From Rhizobium acidisoli (GTDB lineage: Bacteria > Pseudomonadota > Alphaproteobacteria > Rhizobiales > Rhizobiaceae), in assembly GCF_002531755.2 (NCBI RefSeq), contig NZ_CP034999.1, positions 558,001 to 622,000 of the forward strand: a stretch of DNA of 64,000 nt. Reading direction: 5' to 3'. Numbering within the stretch: position 1 is the first letter of the stretch; the number at the start of each line of letters is the position of its first letter. The notes below the pieces were generated by a model that was not told where the DNA came from, did no database searches, and saw only the letters and a program-made list of their open reading frames with translations. This document shows, one piece after another, positions 31,030 through 44,241 of the stretch. The translations under genes and the position numbers were made by a program.

Positions 31030-31660
31030 TTCGACCGCTTCGGTGCACGGCTGGACATACCAAGTTTTGTCGTAAGTCGATGAAACCCGACAAAAATAGC
31101 CATTGAGCGGCCCATCACTAACAACCATGTTTGGCCCATCGCCTCTCCAGCCATCCACGCAAGGGGATGGTGGTGACGTATCCCCACGTGCTCATTTCCG
31201 AGTACGCTTACGATTTTGGGATCAGAACCGCGGATGCCATCTTCGATCCTGTAAAGAGCGCGATACGCAGCAACGCCTCGTCGACGATAGGCGAGCCCTT
31301 CTTCGGCTTTGCCTTGATCAGCTTTCTGCCGCCATGAGCCCACCAGAAGGCGAGCCTCAGCGGATTACCGCGCATGCGGTCTGGCGTAACCAGGTGAGAG
31401 TAGCCGCCATAGGCATCGACTTGGATCGCGCCGTTGAATCCGTCTTAATTTCGGCAGCATATTCGCCGTTGCGCCCAGGCCGAGCACCCCGCCGGACGGC
31501 AAAGATCCGTTCCAGCCGCGGTCGCAGCCCCAGAGATAGCTATTTTCGTCCTGCCGCGCCCCGGATCCAAACACTGGAGCCGTGGTCTTATCTATATAGA
31601 GCCGTCCAATTGGCCATGTCGTCTGTGACCGGGTGCTCCACTCGTGCGCTAACAACACGC
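31030..31660 (-). mobile_element. IS66-family transposase (TnpC) relic
   Basis: Minus-strand pieces in several frames match the IS66 TnpC core: GRLYIDKTTAPVFGSGA, DENSYLWGCDRGWNGSLP, RRIQRRDPSRCLWRLLSPG (frameshifted), then KADQGKAEEGLAYRRRGVAA and LYRIEDGIRGSDPK. No ends or tnpA/tnpB are recognisable. It is different from the complete IS66 element at 50679. Confidence 0.65.
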
Positions 31661-31757
31661 GTAATCAAGGGAATCGTGACGGCGCATGCCTTACTGTGTT
31701 GCGCCTATTTGTGATCTTATTTCCACGTGACAAGCAGTGAGCAATAGTTCGAACCGG

Positions 31758-32861
31758 CTAGCTCTGCGTCTTCATGCTTTCAGACATGATGTCCCTGGCG
31801 GCTGAAAGGAACGCATCCATTTGGGTTCTGGTGCCGATGCTGACGCGAATATAATTTTCCAATCCGGCATCGGGAAAGACGGCTACAAGTACGTTCTGCC
31901 TAGCCAAAGACGCTTGCCACCACTTGCCATCTTGTGCGGGTGGCACCCGAGCAAGCAAAAAGTTTGTGTGGGAGGGGATCACAGAAAAGCCCAATTGAGA
32001 CAAGGCAGTCGTCGTTCTGTGTCTTTCATGTTTAATATATTTGTGGTTCTCGTGGTAGTCGGCGCGGTGCGAAAGGATACTAATGCCCACCGCATGGCCG
32101 ATTACGTTCATATTGAAGACATTTTGGAGGTTGCGGAGCCTCTCAATAAGCTCAGGATGACCAAAGCCGAAACCAACACGTATTCCAGCGGCTGCAAAGC
32201 CTTTCGAAAATGTTCTCAATATCAGAAGGTTTGAATGGCGATCGACGAGGCGCAGGGCATCATCGGGCGCAAAGTCGACATACGCTTCGTCCACCACTAT
32301 CAATTGGTCCGATTGCGCGACGAGGCGGTCGATTTCGTCCACGGGAACGAATGTTCCGGTCGGATTGTTCGGATTGGCCAGCAGTATGAATTTTGCATCT
32401 CTTGCTGGACCAAGAAGCAGCTGCTCGATCGGCAGAGAATAAGACTCGCCCCATTCGATTTCGAGAAATCGAGCGCCCTGCAACATGGCAAGTTTGCGGT
32501 TAAAGGAAAAACCTGGCGATATCATCGCCACGCTATCTCCCGGGTCTAGGAATGCTCTGTAGATGAGCCCGAGCAGCTCAGACGAGCCGTTCCCGGCGAT
32601 CACCTGATCCTGGGAGAGGCCATACGCATTGGCGGCTGCGTCGCGCAAACTCAGATTGTCATCTTCGGGATACAGATAATGCCGTTCGAGGGCCGCCAGC
32701 GCACTTTGCATCACCATCATCGGCAACGGAAATGGATTCTCATTCGTGTTTAGTTTAACGCAGTTTGCATCTCGGCTCGGTTGATTGGAGGGTAGCGCAT
32801 TTAGCTCTCTCGCCAGCGGCGAAAGAGCCGAAAGCACGCCCTGCAGCTTTGCATCAGACAT
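31758..32861 (-). CDS. hisC: Histidinol-phosphate aminotransferase-like HisC
   Basis: PLP aminotransferase of the HisC family, converting imidazole-acetol phosphate and glutamate to histidinol phosphate, or acting on aromatic amino acids. 367 residues from the ATG at 32861 (GGAGAAAAGAT in front). Motifs: KLNTNENPFPLP near 35, AGNGSSELLGLIYRA (about 85), NPNNPTGTF (about 160), DEAYVDFA (about 190) and the PLP lysine in RTFSKGFAAAGIRVG (about 222). A plasmid-borne extra copy is typical of R. etli-type pSyms. It stands alone, without other his genes. Confidence 0.9.
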   Translation of the reverse strand: MSDAKLQGVLSALSPLARELNALPSNQPSRDANCVKLNTNENPFPLPMMVMQSALAALERHYLYPEDDNLSLRDAAANAYGLSQDQVIAGNGSSELLGLIYRAFLDPGDSVAMISPGFSFNRKLAMLQGARFLEIEWGESYSLPIEQLLLGPARDAKFILLANPNNPTGTFVPVDEIDRLVAQSDQLIVVDEAYVDFAPDDALRLVDRHSNLLILRTFSKGFAAAGIRVGFGFGHPELIERLRNLQNVFNMNVIGHAVGISILSHRADYHENHKYIKHERHRTTTALSQLGFSVIPSHTNFLLARVPPAQDGKWWQASLARQNVLVAVFPDAGLENYIRVSIGTRTQMDAFLSAARDIMSESMKTQS

Positions 32862-33047
32862 ATCTTTTCTCCGTTTCAGTAAGCCGATCCGTGAGCGCGT
32901 AATCGGCATGTCTCATGCTGAAGCCAACAATAGCATCGGACGTTGGCGCGGCCCGCCTGGGGCTGCAACGACCACCGCGTAGTTAATAGCCAAGGACCGC
33001 CGCGGCCGCCTCAAGCCGCCAATGCTTAAGCCTCCGCACTCTCACAA

Positions 33048-33800
33048 TCATGCGTCACTTTGCTCCATTCGCCTTTCGAGGAACTGTTCGATCTCAAACG
33101 CCAACGCCGCAGGGTCGTGGCCAACCGTTTCGAGCTGCAACTCAGGGCTCTCAGGGATCTCGTACGGCGAGGAAACGCCGGTGAAATTGGCTATTTTGCC
33201 AGCGAACGCCTTCCGATAAAGCCCCTTCGGATCGCGCCGCGCGCATTCCTCGAGCGGCGTGTCGACGAAAATTTCGATGAACTCCCCCTCCTCCATCAGT
33301 TCGCGAGCCATCCGGCGTTCGCCGCGGAACGGCGAGATCAAGGACACGAGCACGATCAACCCGGCATCGGCCATCAGCTTAGCGACCTCGGCGACGCGGC
33401 GGATGTTCTCGACACGATCAGACTGGTTGAAGCCTAGGTCGCGATTGAGCCCGTGGCGCACGTTGTCGCCGTCGAGGATGTAGGTGTGCTTACCGCGGGC
33501 ATGCAGCAACCGGTCGAGCGCATTGGCGATTGTGGACTTGCCGGAGCCGGAAAGTCCGGTGAACCACAGGACGGCTGGCCGCTGGCTCTTCATCGCCGCG
33601 CGCGCGCCCTTGTCAAAGCCGGTCGCCTGCCAATGCACGTTGTCGGCGCGCCTTGCCCAGCTTTGGCTACCGCTGAAAAGCTTTGTATTGAAGACCCCGG
33701 TCGGCCCATAGGCTTTGCGAAAGAACTCGGGAGGATCGACATGGTCGATGATGTCCAGCTCGTTTTCCCAGCACAGCTTCCACCGCAGCTCAGAACGCAT
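33048..33800 (-). CDS. cysC: Adenylyl-sulfate kinase (CysC/NodQ C-terminal type)
   Basis: APS kinase making PAPS, the sulfate donor (for example for Nod-factor or polysaccharide sulfation). 250 residues from an ATG behind AGGAGGTCTTTGC. P-loop [11 protein letters not shown] at about 82, then [31 protein letters not shown], and [20 protein letters not shown]. The ~65-residue N-terminal extension ends in [18 protein letters not shown], the linker usually joining the CysN GTPase to the kinase in NodQ. The gene is thus a kinase domain of NodQ origin with a new N-terminus. No cysD/cysN nearby. Confidence 0.9.
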   Translation of the reverse strand: MRSELRWKLCWENELDIIDHVDPPEFFRKAYGPTGVFNTKLFSGSQSWARRADNVHWQATGFDKGARAAMKSQRPAVLWFTGLSGSGKSTIANALDRLLHARGKHTYILDGDNVRHGLNRDLGFNQSDRVENIRRVAEVAKLMADAGLIVLVSLISPFRGERRMARELMEEGEFIEIFVDTPLEECARRDPKGLYRKAFAGKIANFTGVSSPYEIPESPELQLETVGHDPAALAFEIEQFLERRMEQSDA

Positions 33801-34047
33801 GCAAAGACCTCCTTTGGTATTTCTTGCTGCTATTTTGAAGCACGCATTGTTTGATTGAAGCAGCGGTCACTCCGCTGCATGTCGGCTCCGTTGCTCGGGT
33901 TCGCGCTATAGCCAGTCCGGACCGTCGAAGGTTTCGGCGTCACTCGCGTCTGAGATCAAAATTCCTAATGCATCATCATGGGAGATTGGTAAAATTAATT
34001 GTATCAATGAAATCATCGATGCTTTGGATGATGAATATACGGGTTTC
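33801..34047. other. Low-GC stretch before the IS5-family element
   Basis: No start codon is supported, but one frame directly before the IS reads protein-like (SSWEIGKINCINEIIDALDD). It runs into the IS, where it ends LEPDLKEVER-stop. Possibly the 3' end of a lost gene. Confidence 0.35.
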
Positions 34048-34050
34048 TTA

Positions 34051-34980
34051 GAGCCCGATTTAAAAGAAGTTGAGCGATAACAGGCAGTTGTGATTCCCTA
34101 TTGGTGCTAAATCAAATGGGGTTTCGATGAGCTGGACTGCTATCGCTCGCCGTGAGCATAACCGAGACGCGCTTCGTTTTCCAAGTGATTTGAAGGACCG
34201 GGAATGGGCGTTGATCAAACCGCTGATCCCGCCAGCGCGTCGTGGCGGGCGGCGTCGGACGACGAATATGCGCTCGGTCGTGGAGGCGATCCTCTATATC
34301 GCCTCGAGCGGCTGCCAATGGCGCATGCTGCCGGGCGATTTTCCGCCGGTTTCGACGGTGCGCGGTTATTTTTATGCTTGGCGCGCGATCGGACTGTGGC
34401 AGAGCATCAACCAGCTTCTGGTGATGGCGGCGCGGGAAATCGAGGGACGCGAGGCGCACCCCACGGCAGGGATCATCGACAGCCAAAGCGTCAAGACCAC
34501 GGAAAGTGGCGGAATATCCGGCTATGATGCAGGCAAGAAGATTAAAGGCCGCAAGCGTCACATTGTCACCGATACGCTTGGATTTCTGATCTTCGTGTTC
34601 ATCCATGCTGCTGACATACAGGATCGTGACGGCGCTCCCCATGTTCTCAAGGCGATCCGCCGCCGTTTTCCCTGGCTGCGCCACATCTTTGCCGATGGTG
34701 GCTACGCCGGCAGCAAGTTGAGGCAAGCAATGTGCGGCCATGGTGACTGGACGATCGAAATCATCAAGCGTTCGGATCAAGCCAAGGGCTTCGTCGTCCT
34801 GCCCAAGAGATGGGTGGTGGAAAGGACTTTCGCCTGGCTTGGACGCTGCCGCCGTCTCGCCAAGGATTGGGAGAAATCGATCGAAAGCGCAACCGCGTGG
34901 GCGCAAATCGCTTCAATCCGAATGCTCACAAGGCGCATCGCAAGATATTGGATATACGAATGAACTTTTGAATCGGGCTC
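34051..34980 (+). mobile_element. IS5-family insertion sequence (IS427-like), intact copy
   Basis: 930 bp, with ends GAGCCCGATT / AATCGGGCTC and a TTA target duplication at 34048-34050 and 34981-34983. Carries one transposase gene. A second copy (54071-54999) is inverted and one base shorter. Confidence 0.9.
34127..34963 (+). CDS. IS5-family transposase, full length
   Basis: 278 residues in one frame. DDE signatures: GGRRRTTNMRSVVEAILYIA in the N-part, GIIDSQSVKTTESGG (first Asp), HIFADGGYAG (second Asp) and RWVVERTFAWLGRCRRLAKD (Glu region with the Y/R-E-like motif). It is intact, so this copy may be able to mobilise both copies. Confidence 0.92.
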   Translation: MSWTAIARREHNRDALRFPSDLKDREWALIKPLIPPARRGGRRRTTNMRSVVEAILYIASSGCQWRMLPGDFPPVSTVRGYFYAWRAIGLWQSINQLLVMAAREIEGREAHPTAGIIDSQSVKTTESGGISGYDAGKKIKGRKRHIVTDTLGFLIFVFIHAADIQDRDGAPHVLKAIRRRFPWLRHIFADGGYAGSKLRQAMCGHGDWTIEIIKRSDQAKGFVVLPKRWVVERTFAWLGRCRRLAKDWEKSIESATAWAQIASIRMLTRRIARYWIYE

Positions 34981-34983
34981 TTA

Positions 34984-35266
34984 GGCTTTGACGTGACCTT
35001 CCTGCTTGCCGCGTAAGACGACCGCGCAACCCCTTCAGCGGCCGAGAGCAGGGATGAGTTGGACCAGTTGACCCAACATGCGCCTCCCCGTTACCCACCT
35101 ATGCCCCGCAGAGCTGTGGCGATGAATGGTCGGCAGCTAGTCCTAACCGCCTGCGCAAAGCTCGCTTCGGCAACCAGCAACGGCGCGAGCGTTTGGTCGC
35201 GGCTTCTGATAGAACTTCATCAGGGACGGACGCACGTTCTGTTTCTTGACGCGAGCGATCTACGTC
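34984..35266. other. Short intergenic stretch
   Basis: No gene pattern seen. Confidence 0.4.
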
Positions 35267-35788
35267 CTATTCGCGATCGTCTGCAGTGGCGCTGGTAGAC
35301 GCGACTTTCACAGCACCATCGCCGCTGTCGCTACCGGTCTCGTCTATGCGGCTTAGTAAGCTGTAAATATCTTGCAAAATCTCTTCATCGAAAGTCCGCA
35401 ACTTCACGATAGTAGCCAACAGCAGAACCGCTTTGGTTTCAGTTTCGCCCCAAAGATAAGGTGCCGCCGGGGCGATAATCTCTTCCGGAGTTGCATCCAA
35501 AACCTCACACAGATGAATCAGTCGGCTCACGGTCAAGCGGGATACTCCATTTTCGTACCGGCCGTAGACCTGCTTAGTGATGCCAAGCAAGGGCGCCAGT
35601 TTCGAGCGCGGGAGTTTTCGCTTATCGCGGGCTTCGCGAAGGCTGATGCTGATCAAGTTTTCGAGTTCGGCGCTAAGTGCAATCCGTCCGTCAAAAGGTT
35701 TTCGATAGACCGGCTTGTCTATGCCTGGATCATCGACTTGTTGCAAACCGAGTTCATTAATCCATTGCTTCAATGATGGTCCTGACAT
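35267..35788 (-). CDS. XRE-family HTH regulator, paralog A
   Basis: 173 residues. Cro/CI-type HTH in the middle: LPRSKLAPLLGITKQVYGRY and ENGVSRLTVSRLIHLCEVLD. The N-terminal DPGIDKPVYRKPFDGRI segment is shared with the paralog at 36652. The C-terminal half (APYLWGETETKAVLLLATIV) may be a ligand or dimer domain. Stands alone, on the same strand as its paralog, 860 bp downstream of it. Target unknown. Confidence 0.8.
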   Translation of the reverse strand: MSGPSLKQWINELGLQQVDDPGIDKPVYRKPFDGRIALSAELENLISISLREARDKRKLPRSKLAPLLGITKQVYGRYENGVSRLTVSRLIHLCEVLDATPEEIIAPAAPYLWGETETKAVLLLATIVKLRTFDEEILQDIYSLLSRIDETGSDSGDGAVKVASTSATADDRE

Positions 35789-36651
35789 TGCTCCGACTGA
35801 GGTAAATGCGCCAGAGCTCTTTACCCGGAAAGTGATGTGCTTGGAACCACCAATGTTTCGATTTCGGTCTCATTTGGCGCATTTTTGTCCACGCGAACCT
35901 CACCCGATAGCTATCGTTCACTCAAATATATCAGTGAGCGCAAGTACATAGATCTAGCCAACACCGAAATCGCTTCACGCAAGGATTATCCAATTGCGCC
36001 AAATTGGCTATGAACACCTTCCGGGACGTCGTGTGCGGGCATGGTGGTCTTTTGTCCTGCACGTGGAGACTCTCGGCTCACGGCCAACCAATCACGGCTG
36101 CGCGTGTTGGCTGCCCTAGGCGATGCCCTCATAGTACCTCTGAAGGGCGGCAGCCATGAACAGCGAGGTTTGTCTAGCTGCGTTTCCCGTCTCCGCGACT
36201 CGACCCCTTTTCGCGGAACCTGATCCGTGATGTCGAAAGGCTATTTCCGAGCCGAATGGCACAAAGGGATCGGCGCGATGGAACAGAGGCGCGGAGAGGA
36301 CAGGCTTCGATTTAGTAATTAAAAAAGCATGCGCGCCGGCAGCTCGAATACCCACATGGCATTGAGCAGGAGAACCCAATGTGGGAGTTAATCACAGACC
36401 CTACTGTCGAAGCAAAGCGCATGCAAATAGACTTGGCGTCGCTCGTCGACGAATCGCTTGAGCATCGAGCAAGATCGACGCCAACCAACGATCGAATATT
36501 GCGCAATCGGCACGTATTGTGTTCAGACGGAAATGTGAAAAACTAAGTTGTGAGATTGCGGGTGTCTACACACCGACGACAGCGCGTCGGCTGCGACACC
36601 CGGCTATCACCGATACTGCTACTGGTCAGGGGCGTCACAGACAAACCCGGC
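35789..36651. other. Gene-poor stretch between XRE paralogs
   Basis: Short frames only (for example 36116-36379 minus); none has a recognisable pattern. Probably degraded DNA. Confidence 0.4.
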
Positions 36652-37218
36652 TCACTTCACGGTCTCCGCTACATCACTGATACCCCTGTCGCTATCGTCG
36701 TCATCGGGGATCATTCGCTGCAGGAGCCGAATAAGATCGCGCGTCGTGCCGTTCGGAAGTCTCCTGAGAACCCGAGCCAGTGTGAGACAATCCTCGGCCT
36801 CCTCCGATGTGCGGCCCCAAAGATGTGGCGCAGCTTCAAAGATCATATCGATAGGCATAAAGCCAAGAATCTCACACAGATGGATCATCCGGGTAACAGT
36901 CATTTTGGAAAATGCCCGCTCGTAGCGTCCGTATACAGGGATGGACAGACCAAGCATTGGAGCAACGTCCGCACGAGACAGGCCTTGCGCTTCGCGTGTC
37001 TTTTTCAGGAACGCGCTGATCAATTCCTCCATGTGTCCCAGGGATGTAATTTTGCCGTCGAAACCTGGCTTTCGATAGATCGGCTTGTCAACCTCCGGAT
37101 CGGCGGTGCTGACGAGGCCTCTCGAACTTCTGTAGCTTGCTAGATCTTCCGTCACCGCACGTCCCTGTTTTCCTGCCACTCGTTGTAGGCGTGCCCCAAC
37201 TGAACGGATTTGAACCAC
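36652..37218 (-). CDS. XRE-family HTH regulator, paralog B
   Basis: 188 residues. Shares with paralog A the order: DPEVDKPIYRKPGFDGKI, EELISAFLKKTREAQGLSRA, the HTH ADVAPMLGLSIPVYGRYERA, then MTVTRMIHLCEILGFMPIDM and APHLWGRTSEEAEDCLTLAR. The tail is acidic (IPDDDDSDRG). Start choice is uncertain; the first ~30 residues may be extra, with DLASYRSSRG closer to paralog A's length. Function unknown. Confidence 0.8.
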   Translation of the reverse strand: MVQIRSVGARLQRVAGKQGRAVTEDLASYRSSRGLVSTADPEVDKPIYRKPGFDGKITSLGHMEELISAFLKKTREAQGLSRADVAPMLGLSIPVYGRYERAFSKMTVTRMIHLCEILGFMPIDMIFEAAPHLWGRTSEEAEDCLTLARVLRRLPNGTTRDLIRLLQRMIPDDDDSDRGISDVAETVK

Positions 37219-38710
37219 TTATCATCGCCACACTACAACCGTTTAAATACCCATTTTGGGCATTTTTTGCGTTATAGCAAATATTTGAGGGTTTAGCCAA
37301 ATTGCTTCAGGATTGCATGCAAAACAGCCGCTGAGACCGGTCGCCCAGTTCCGTGAAAGATCTGTCGGCTATGGCCGCACCTCGCCACTGAATCATCTAG
37401 GTTAGCGTTGAATTTGAGCGCAAATTCACATTCAATGCTCAACATCTTCTAAGCCGTCATCGGTGAGGACGAGAAAAGTAAACCTCGAAAACCGATCCAT
37501 TTCCCCGTCCCACGATATCCCATTTGGCTAGCTGGGAAAGCTCCGCCGTGCTGGAGATCACCCAGCCAAGAACCCATATCGGTTACCTCTCCCGCAAGCG
37601 TGTAGGTTCGAAATTCCGCCTCCTTCAACCAAGCTATCGAAAGAGAGCGCTGCATAGATCCACCTGCTCCGACCTTTTAGTCCGCTAGCAAAAGGCGGTC
37701 GGGGACCGACTTCTCGAAGCGGTTTCCTGCCGGCCGACTAGGGCTACGGCAGCGCCGAAATCCTCGCCAAGCCGGTCGAGTCTAAGGCTTCGGCAACATC
37801 GCGCCGAAGAGCAACAGGAAGGGCTCAGTCCTCTTCTCACGCTGGGTCTATCGGCAGCGTAACCTCGTGAAGCGTCAAAAGCATTGGTTCGATCGCAATT
37901 GACGCAAAGATAACAGTCGCGTGCGATCGCGCACATTGACAGGTTGGCATGATGCAAGTGCCGACGTGCATTGTGAGCTCGACCCAATTCACTCCCAATG
38001 CTGGGTCGGCCTTCGGACGGATCGCTCGCAAGGTTGACGGCGTTCACATACTAGGCGGAGTGGCACAATCTACGACTCCCGACACACGGTGAGCACCGGA
38101 AGGCGCCTTCTGTCGCCATTGAAACATTCACTAACAATGCTCTGGTGGCACACCAATTGCTTGTAAGAGCCCAGATCTCTGCCGGCAATGGTTCCGGTCC
38201 AAGCTCCAGTGGTTACTATCGACGATGACCAACACTTTTAGATGTAAGGCCCATCTTCGCCCATGTCGTACCCTACGAACGGAGATCGTCAGCGATCATC
38301 ACGCGCGGCGGCGTGCAGCCGATCCAAAGAGCTTTGTCACGAGCCACTGCTCAGCGCGGGAGCCTCTTCGGCTTTGGATCAAGACGTCTAGAGCAATGCC
38401 ATTCTGGCCGACAGCGCCGCCAGAGCCAATGTTTTTCGCACGCGATCGAAATAACCGAATTCGTCGAGATGTCATGTCGCCGCGAATGGGACTGCTTCGA
38501 GGGATTCCAGCGGGAGATCGCCTTGCCGAGTTAGGGCTCCCACTGGCACGCGGGTTCATTGGTGACGCCGGTGCCGCATGTTGGCCGCCGCAACCCGCTA
38601 AACTTAACGGCGCCCTGGAACCTGAAGAGACACAGCGAAATTGGCCTTTTGTTTGGCACCGGTTGGACTAGGCCCGATGTTCGTTTTCGTCTCAAAAGTG
38701 GAGACGCGAT
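37219..38710. other. Gene-poor stretch upstream of ggps2
   Basis: About 1.5 kb with only short frames (37449-37655 minus; 37685-38047 minus; 38225-38671 plus) lacking ribosome sites or family patterns. Likely decayed DNA. Confidence 0.4.
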
Positions 38711-39640
38711 ATGATTTCGAATCACCAAGCCGACGTCGTTGGCGATAGCGACAAGCTCATCGAGCATGCGCTGCGAGCTGCCATGGATACTGCTCTAAGT
38801 CCGGCTGCGCCGGCTCACCTGCGTGGAGCGCTAGACGCGGCAGTGTTTCCAGGTGGCTCCCGAATGCGCCCCAAGCTCTGCTTGAAAGTCTCCTATGTGT
38901 GCGGCGAAAGACATCCTGAGCTGGCGACAAGAGCCGCGGCAGCAATTGAATTGCTACACTGTGCCTCGTTGGTGCATGACGACTTGCCTTGCTTCGATAA
39001 CGCCGCGCTACGCCGCGGCAGACCGACAGTGCACCGGCTTTTCGGAGAGCCTATCGCCGTTTTGGCTGGCGATGCCTTGATTGTGATGGCTTTCAAATAC
39101 CTCAGCTTGCAGGCTGCGCTAACACCTGAGTTGGGCGCGCGCATGATCGAGGTGGTTGCGGAGGCGGTCGGCCCCAGTCACGGACTGATCGCCGGACAGT
39201 CGATGGAGGCAATGACGCACGTCCCAATCGACCGCTATCACCATTACAAGACCGGCTCCCTCTTTGTCGCAGCGGCCACGTGCGGTGCCCTGGCAAGTGA
39301 TGTTGATCCGGCCCCATGGTCTAAGGTGGGGGAATTGCTCGGGCATGCGTATCAGATCGCCGACGACATCGCAGATACAGTCGGTCGCGCCGAAGTGCTT
39401 GGCAAATTGCCTGCCGTGGACACGCAGCTGAAGCGGCCCAGTATCGTTCGCGGCGAAGGATTGGATAGCGCAGCCGCCAGATTTTACGCGTATCTCGAAC
39501 AGATAGGTGACACCGTTCCTGCCAGCCCTCACAAACGGTCCTTCGTTAACTGGCTGAATCATGCACTTTGCAAAGGCGTGGCGGGACCGGGAAAAGCCGG
39601 GCTAATTCAACAAGCGGCGCTGGATTGCGCACCTTTATGA
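38711..39640 (+). CDS. ggps2: Geranylgeranyl diphosphate synthase GGPS2
   Basis: Trans-prenyl diphosphate synthase, expected to make GGPP (C20) for the gibberellin operon. 309 residues. First aspartate motif LVHDDLPCFDNAALRRGRPT (DDxxD, about 92); second YQIADDIADTVGRAEVLGKL (about 220); FPGGSRMRPKLCLKVSY near 50. It is transcribed toward the gibberellin operon and is convergent with idi. The ggps inside the operon is broken, so this copy probably replaces it. Confidence 0.9.
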   Translation: MISNHQADVVGDSDKLIEHALRAAMDTALSPAAPAHLRGALDAAVFPGGSRMRPKLCLKVSYVCGERHPELATRAAAAIELLHCASLVHDDLPCFDNAALRRGRPTVHRLFGEPIAVLAGDALIVMAFKYLSLQAALTPELGARMIEVVAEAVGPSHGLIAGQSMEAMTHVPIDRYHHYKTGSLFVAAATCGALASDVDPAPWSKVGELLGHAYQIADDIADTVGRAEVLGKLPAVDTQLKRPSIVRGEGLDSAAARFYAYLEQIGDTVPASPHKRSFVNWLNHALCKGVAGPGKAGLIQQAALDCAPL

Positions 39641-39831
39641 GCTCCGAATTCCGTTACGCATAACCTAGCTAACCGGCGGCATCATTACCGCTTCATCGTC
39701 AACAGCTGCCTCATGAACACTTCGTTCCCTGTATCGAACCCGTGGGCCAGGTGGATTAGAGGTCTAGCTTTAGCGTTAACGGTTTTTGCAACCAGCTAGG
39801 CGCCGGCCGACACGAGCGAGCGACGCCGGCA
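39641..39831. other. Intergenic region between convergent ggps2 and idi
   Basis: 190 bp; no gene and no convincing terminator seen. Confidence 0.3.
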
Positions 39832-40881
39832 TCATCCAGCTGGCGGATGCGCGGAGGGCAACAAGCGCGCCTGGCGCAACGTCGCCAGATCAGGTGAGCC
39901 GGTGCAAAAGCAGGCGACGGCCAACTGGCGGATGACGACCTCGAAATGCGCGACGACCGCTTCGGTCGATACCGTAGCCGCTGGCAGCACGCCGGCTGCC
40001 TGCCCGGCGATGTCCGCGCCCAGGCGAATGGCCTTGGCCACGTCGACGCCATCGCGGATCCCGCCGGACGCGATAAGCTTCACCGTTGGCAGCGCCCGAC
40101 GTACCGCCTGCAAACTGGCCGGTGTCGGGATCCCCCAATCGGCGAACGCCATCGCCACTGCACGGCCGGCGGCATCGCGGGCGCGCTCGCCCTCCACCGC
40201 GGCCCAACTGGTGCCGCCCGCTCCGGCGACATCAATCACCGCAACACCCGCCTCGACGAGCGCGCAGGCCACCGAGGCGGACAGGCCCGACCCCACTTCT
40301 TTGGCCACGATCGGCACGCCCACGCTACGCGCGGCGCGAGCCATTTGCGCCAGGACGCCGCGCCAGTCGCGGTCGCCATCCGGCTGTAGCGCTTCCTGCA
40401 GCGGATTGAGATGGACGATCAGCCCATCAGCCTCCAGCGCATCGACAGCCCGGCGCGCCAGATCAAGGCCGTCGGCCTCACGCAGTTGCGCGGCGCCGAT
40501 ATTGGCCAGCAAGGGAATGTCAGGCGCCAGGCGGCGAAGCGCGCGCGTCAGTCCCTGGGAATTGCGCGATTGCAGGCTCACGCGCTGCGAACCGACGCAC
40601 ATGGCGATCCCCAAGGCTTGCGCCGCCTCGCTCAGATGCCGATTGATGGCCTCGGCGCGTGGCATTCCGCCGGTCATGGAACTGATCAGCAGCGGCGCAC
40701 GCATGGGCTTGCCTAACAGCGAGGTGCGCAGTCCGATCTGCGTCAGGTCCAGCTCGGGTAGTGCGCAGTGTTCGAACCGGATTTGCTCCCAGCCGGCGGC
40801 GACCGTGGCTGGCGCCGTTCGCCGATTAAGCACGAGGTCCAGATGGTCGTCCTTGCGCCGGGTCAGGGCGTCGTCGCACAT
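39832..40881 (-). CDS. idi: Isopentenyl-diphosphate delta-isomerase, type 2
   Basis: FMN- and NADPH-dependent enzyme interconverting IPP and DMAPP. 349 residues from the ATG at 40881. TIM-barrel features of type 2 [15 protein letters not shown] near the start, [19 protein letters not shown] (about 70), [62 protein letters not shown] and [20 protein letters not shown]. Last gene of the gibberellin operon, raising DMAPP supply. Confidence 0.93.
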   Translation of the reverse strand: MCDDALTRRKDDHLDLVLNRRTAPATVAAGWEQIRFEHCALPELDLTQIGLRTSLLGKPMRAPLLISSMTGGMPRAEAINRHLSEAAQALGIAMCVGSQRVSLQSRNSQGLTRALRRLAPDIPLLANIGAAQLREADGLDLARRAVDALEADGLIVHLNPLQEALQPDGDRDWRGVLAQMARAARSVGVPIVAKEVGSGLSASVACALVEAGVAVIDVAGAGGTSWAAVEGERARDAAGRAVAMAFADWGIPTPASLQAVRRALPTVKLIASGGIRDGVDVAKAIRLGADIAGQAAGVLPAATVSTEAVVAHFEVVIRQLAVACFCTGSPDLATLRQARLLPSAHPPAG

Positions 40882-40966
40882 GCTCGCTCTATCCGCCGTA
40901 TTGGGCGTTGGCGTTGCGTCGGATCGGACCGAGGGCGCTACGCGCACGCCGCCGCCTCCCGCGCGT

Positions 40967-43419
<2,453 letters not shown>

Positions 43420-44100
43420 GCGGGATGTTCCCTCTGCAGGCAGTTGACGAGAAGCAGGATGGGGCGGACGTCGGGCACCGCCGCGGGCCCGTCGCGGCGA
43501 AGCGCACCCATGCTGGCGGCGGTCCGCCGGACAGCGCGGCGGACCGCGGTGGGCAACCGCTGCGATCTGCGCCGCGGAATCGGACACAATGTAGCATCTA
43601 GCGCTGCCGCCGGCGGATCGCAGCGTTACGGCGGCGCCTCCGTGCCGACCGGCGCCCTTGCGCACGGCGCGTGCTTGAACGGATACCCTTTTGGCCCGCT
43701 GCACGGCCTGCGCCAACCGCTCCGCACGCGGCCGCAGTGGGGTGATGGCTTCCTCGGCCTCGGGCCATAGGCCCGGCACTGACTGGCGCGCTGCATGCAG
43801 CTCCGTGATCGGCACGCCGGTTGCATTCTTCTCCGCCACATGCTTGCCGGGGGCTTGCCCAGCGTCGTGTCATCCGCTGGCGTGTCATCCTCGACCACCT
43901 ACGATCCGAAACAGGCGCGATAGCGATCCAGCGCGCGGAACAGCGTAACGCGCGGCATCCTCCGCGACGGCGCATAGCGCGACCATGCGTACGGACGCGC
44001 GCACCGGCACTCCGCCGCACGCCTGCGCGCCCAATCCGCCGAACGGGGAAACGCCAGTTCGGTCGTCGTTTAGCATGGAACCCGTCTGCATGTTGTTCAT
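43420..44100 (-). pseudogene. Operon ggps remnant
   Basis: In the slot of the operon GGPP synthase, between CYP117 and CPS. A start (MNNMQTGSMLNDD, ATG at 44100 behind a GGAG) is followed by about 45 codons up to VRMVALCAVAEDAARYA, then frames change. A later frame shows a C-terminal-like piece: GKHVAEKNATGVPITELHA, EAEEAITPLRPRAERLAQAV. The aspartate-rich motifs are absent. Only about 680 bp of the expected ~900 remain, so the gene cannot make an enzyme. Confidence 0.6.
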
Positions 44101-44241
44101 CTCCTCGTACGTGACAGAGAATGCCGCGGCGAGCGGCGAGCCGCGGTGTTGCCGGCGTCGCACCGGGCGCGCGCGCCGAGTGCAGCAATGCCGCCCATCG
44201 CCGGCGCCGCTGCCTCCTGACACGGGGCAGACGATCCCAGC

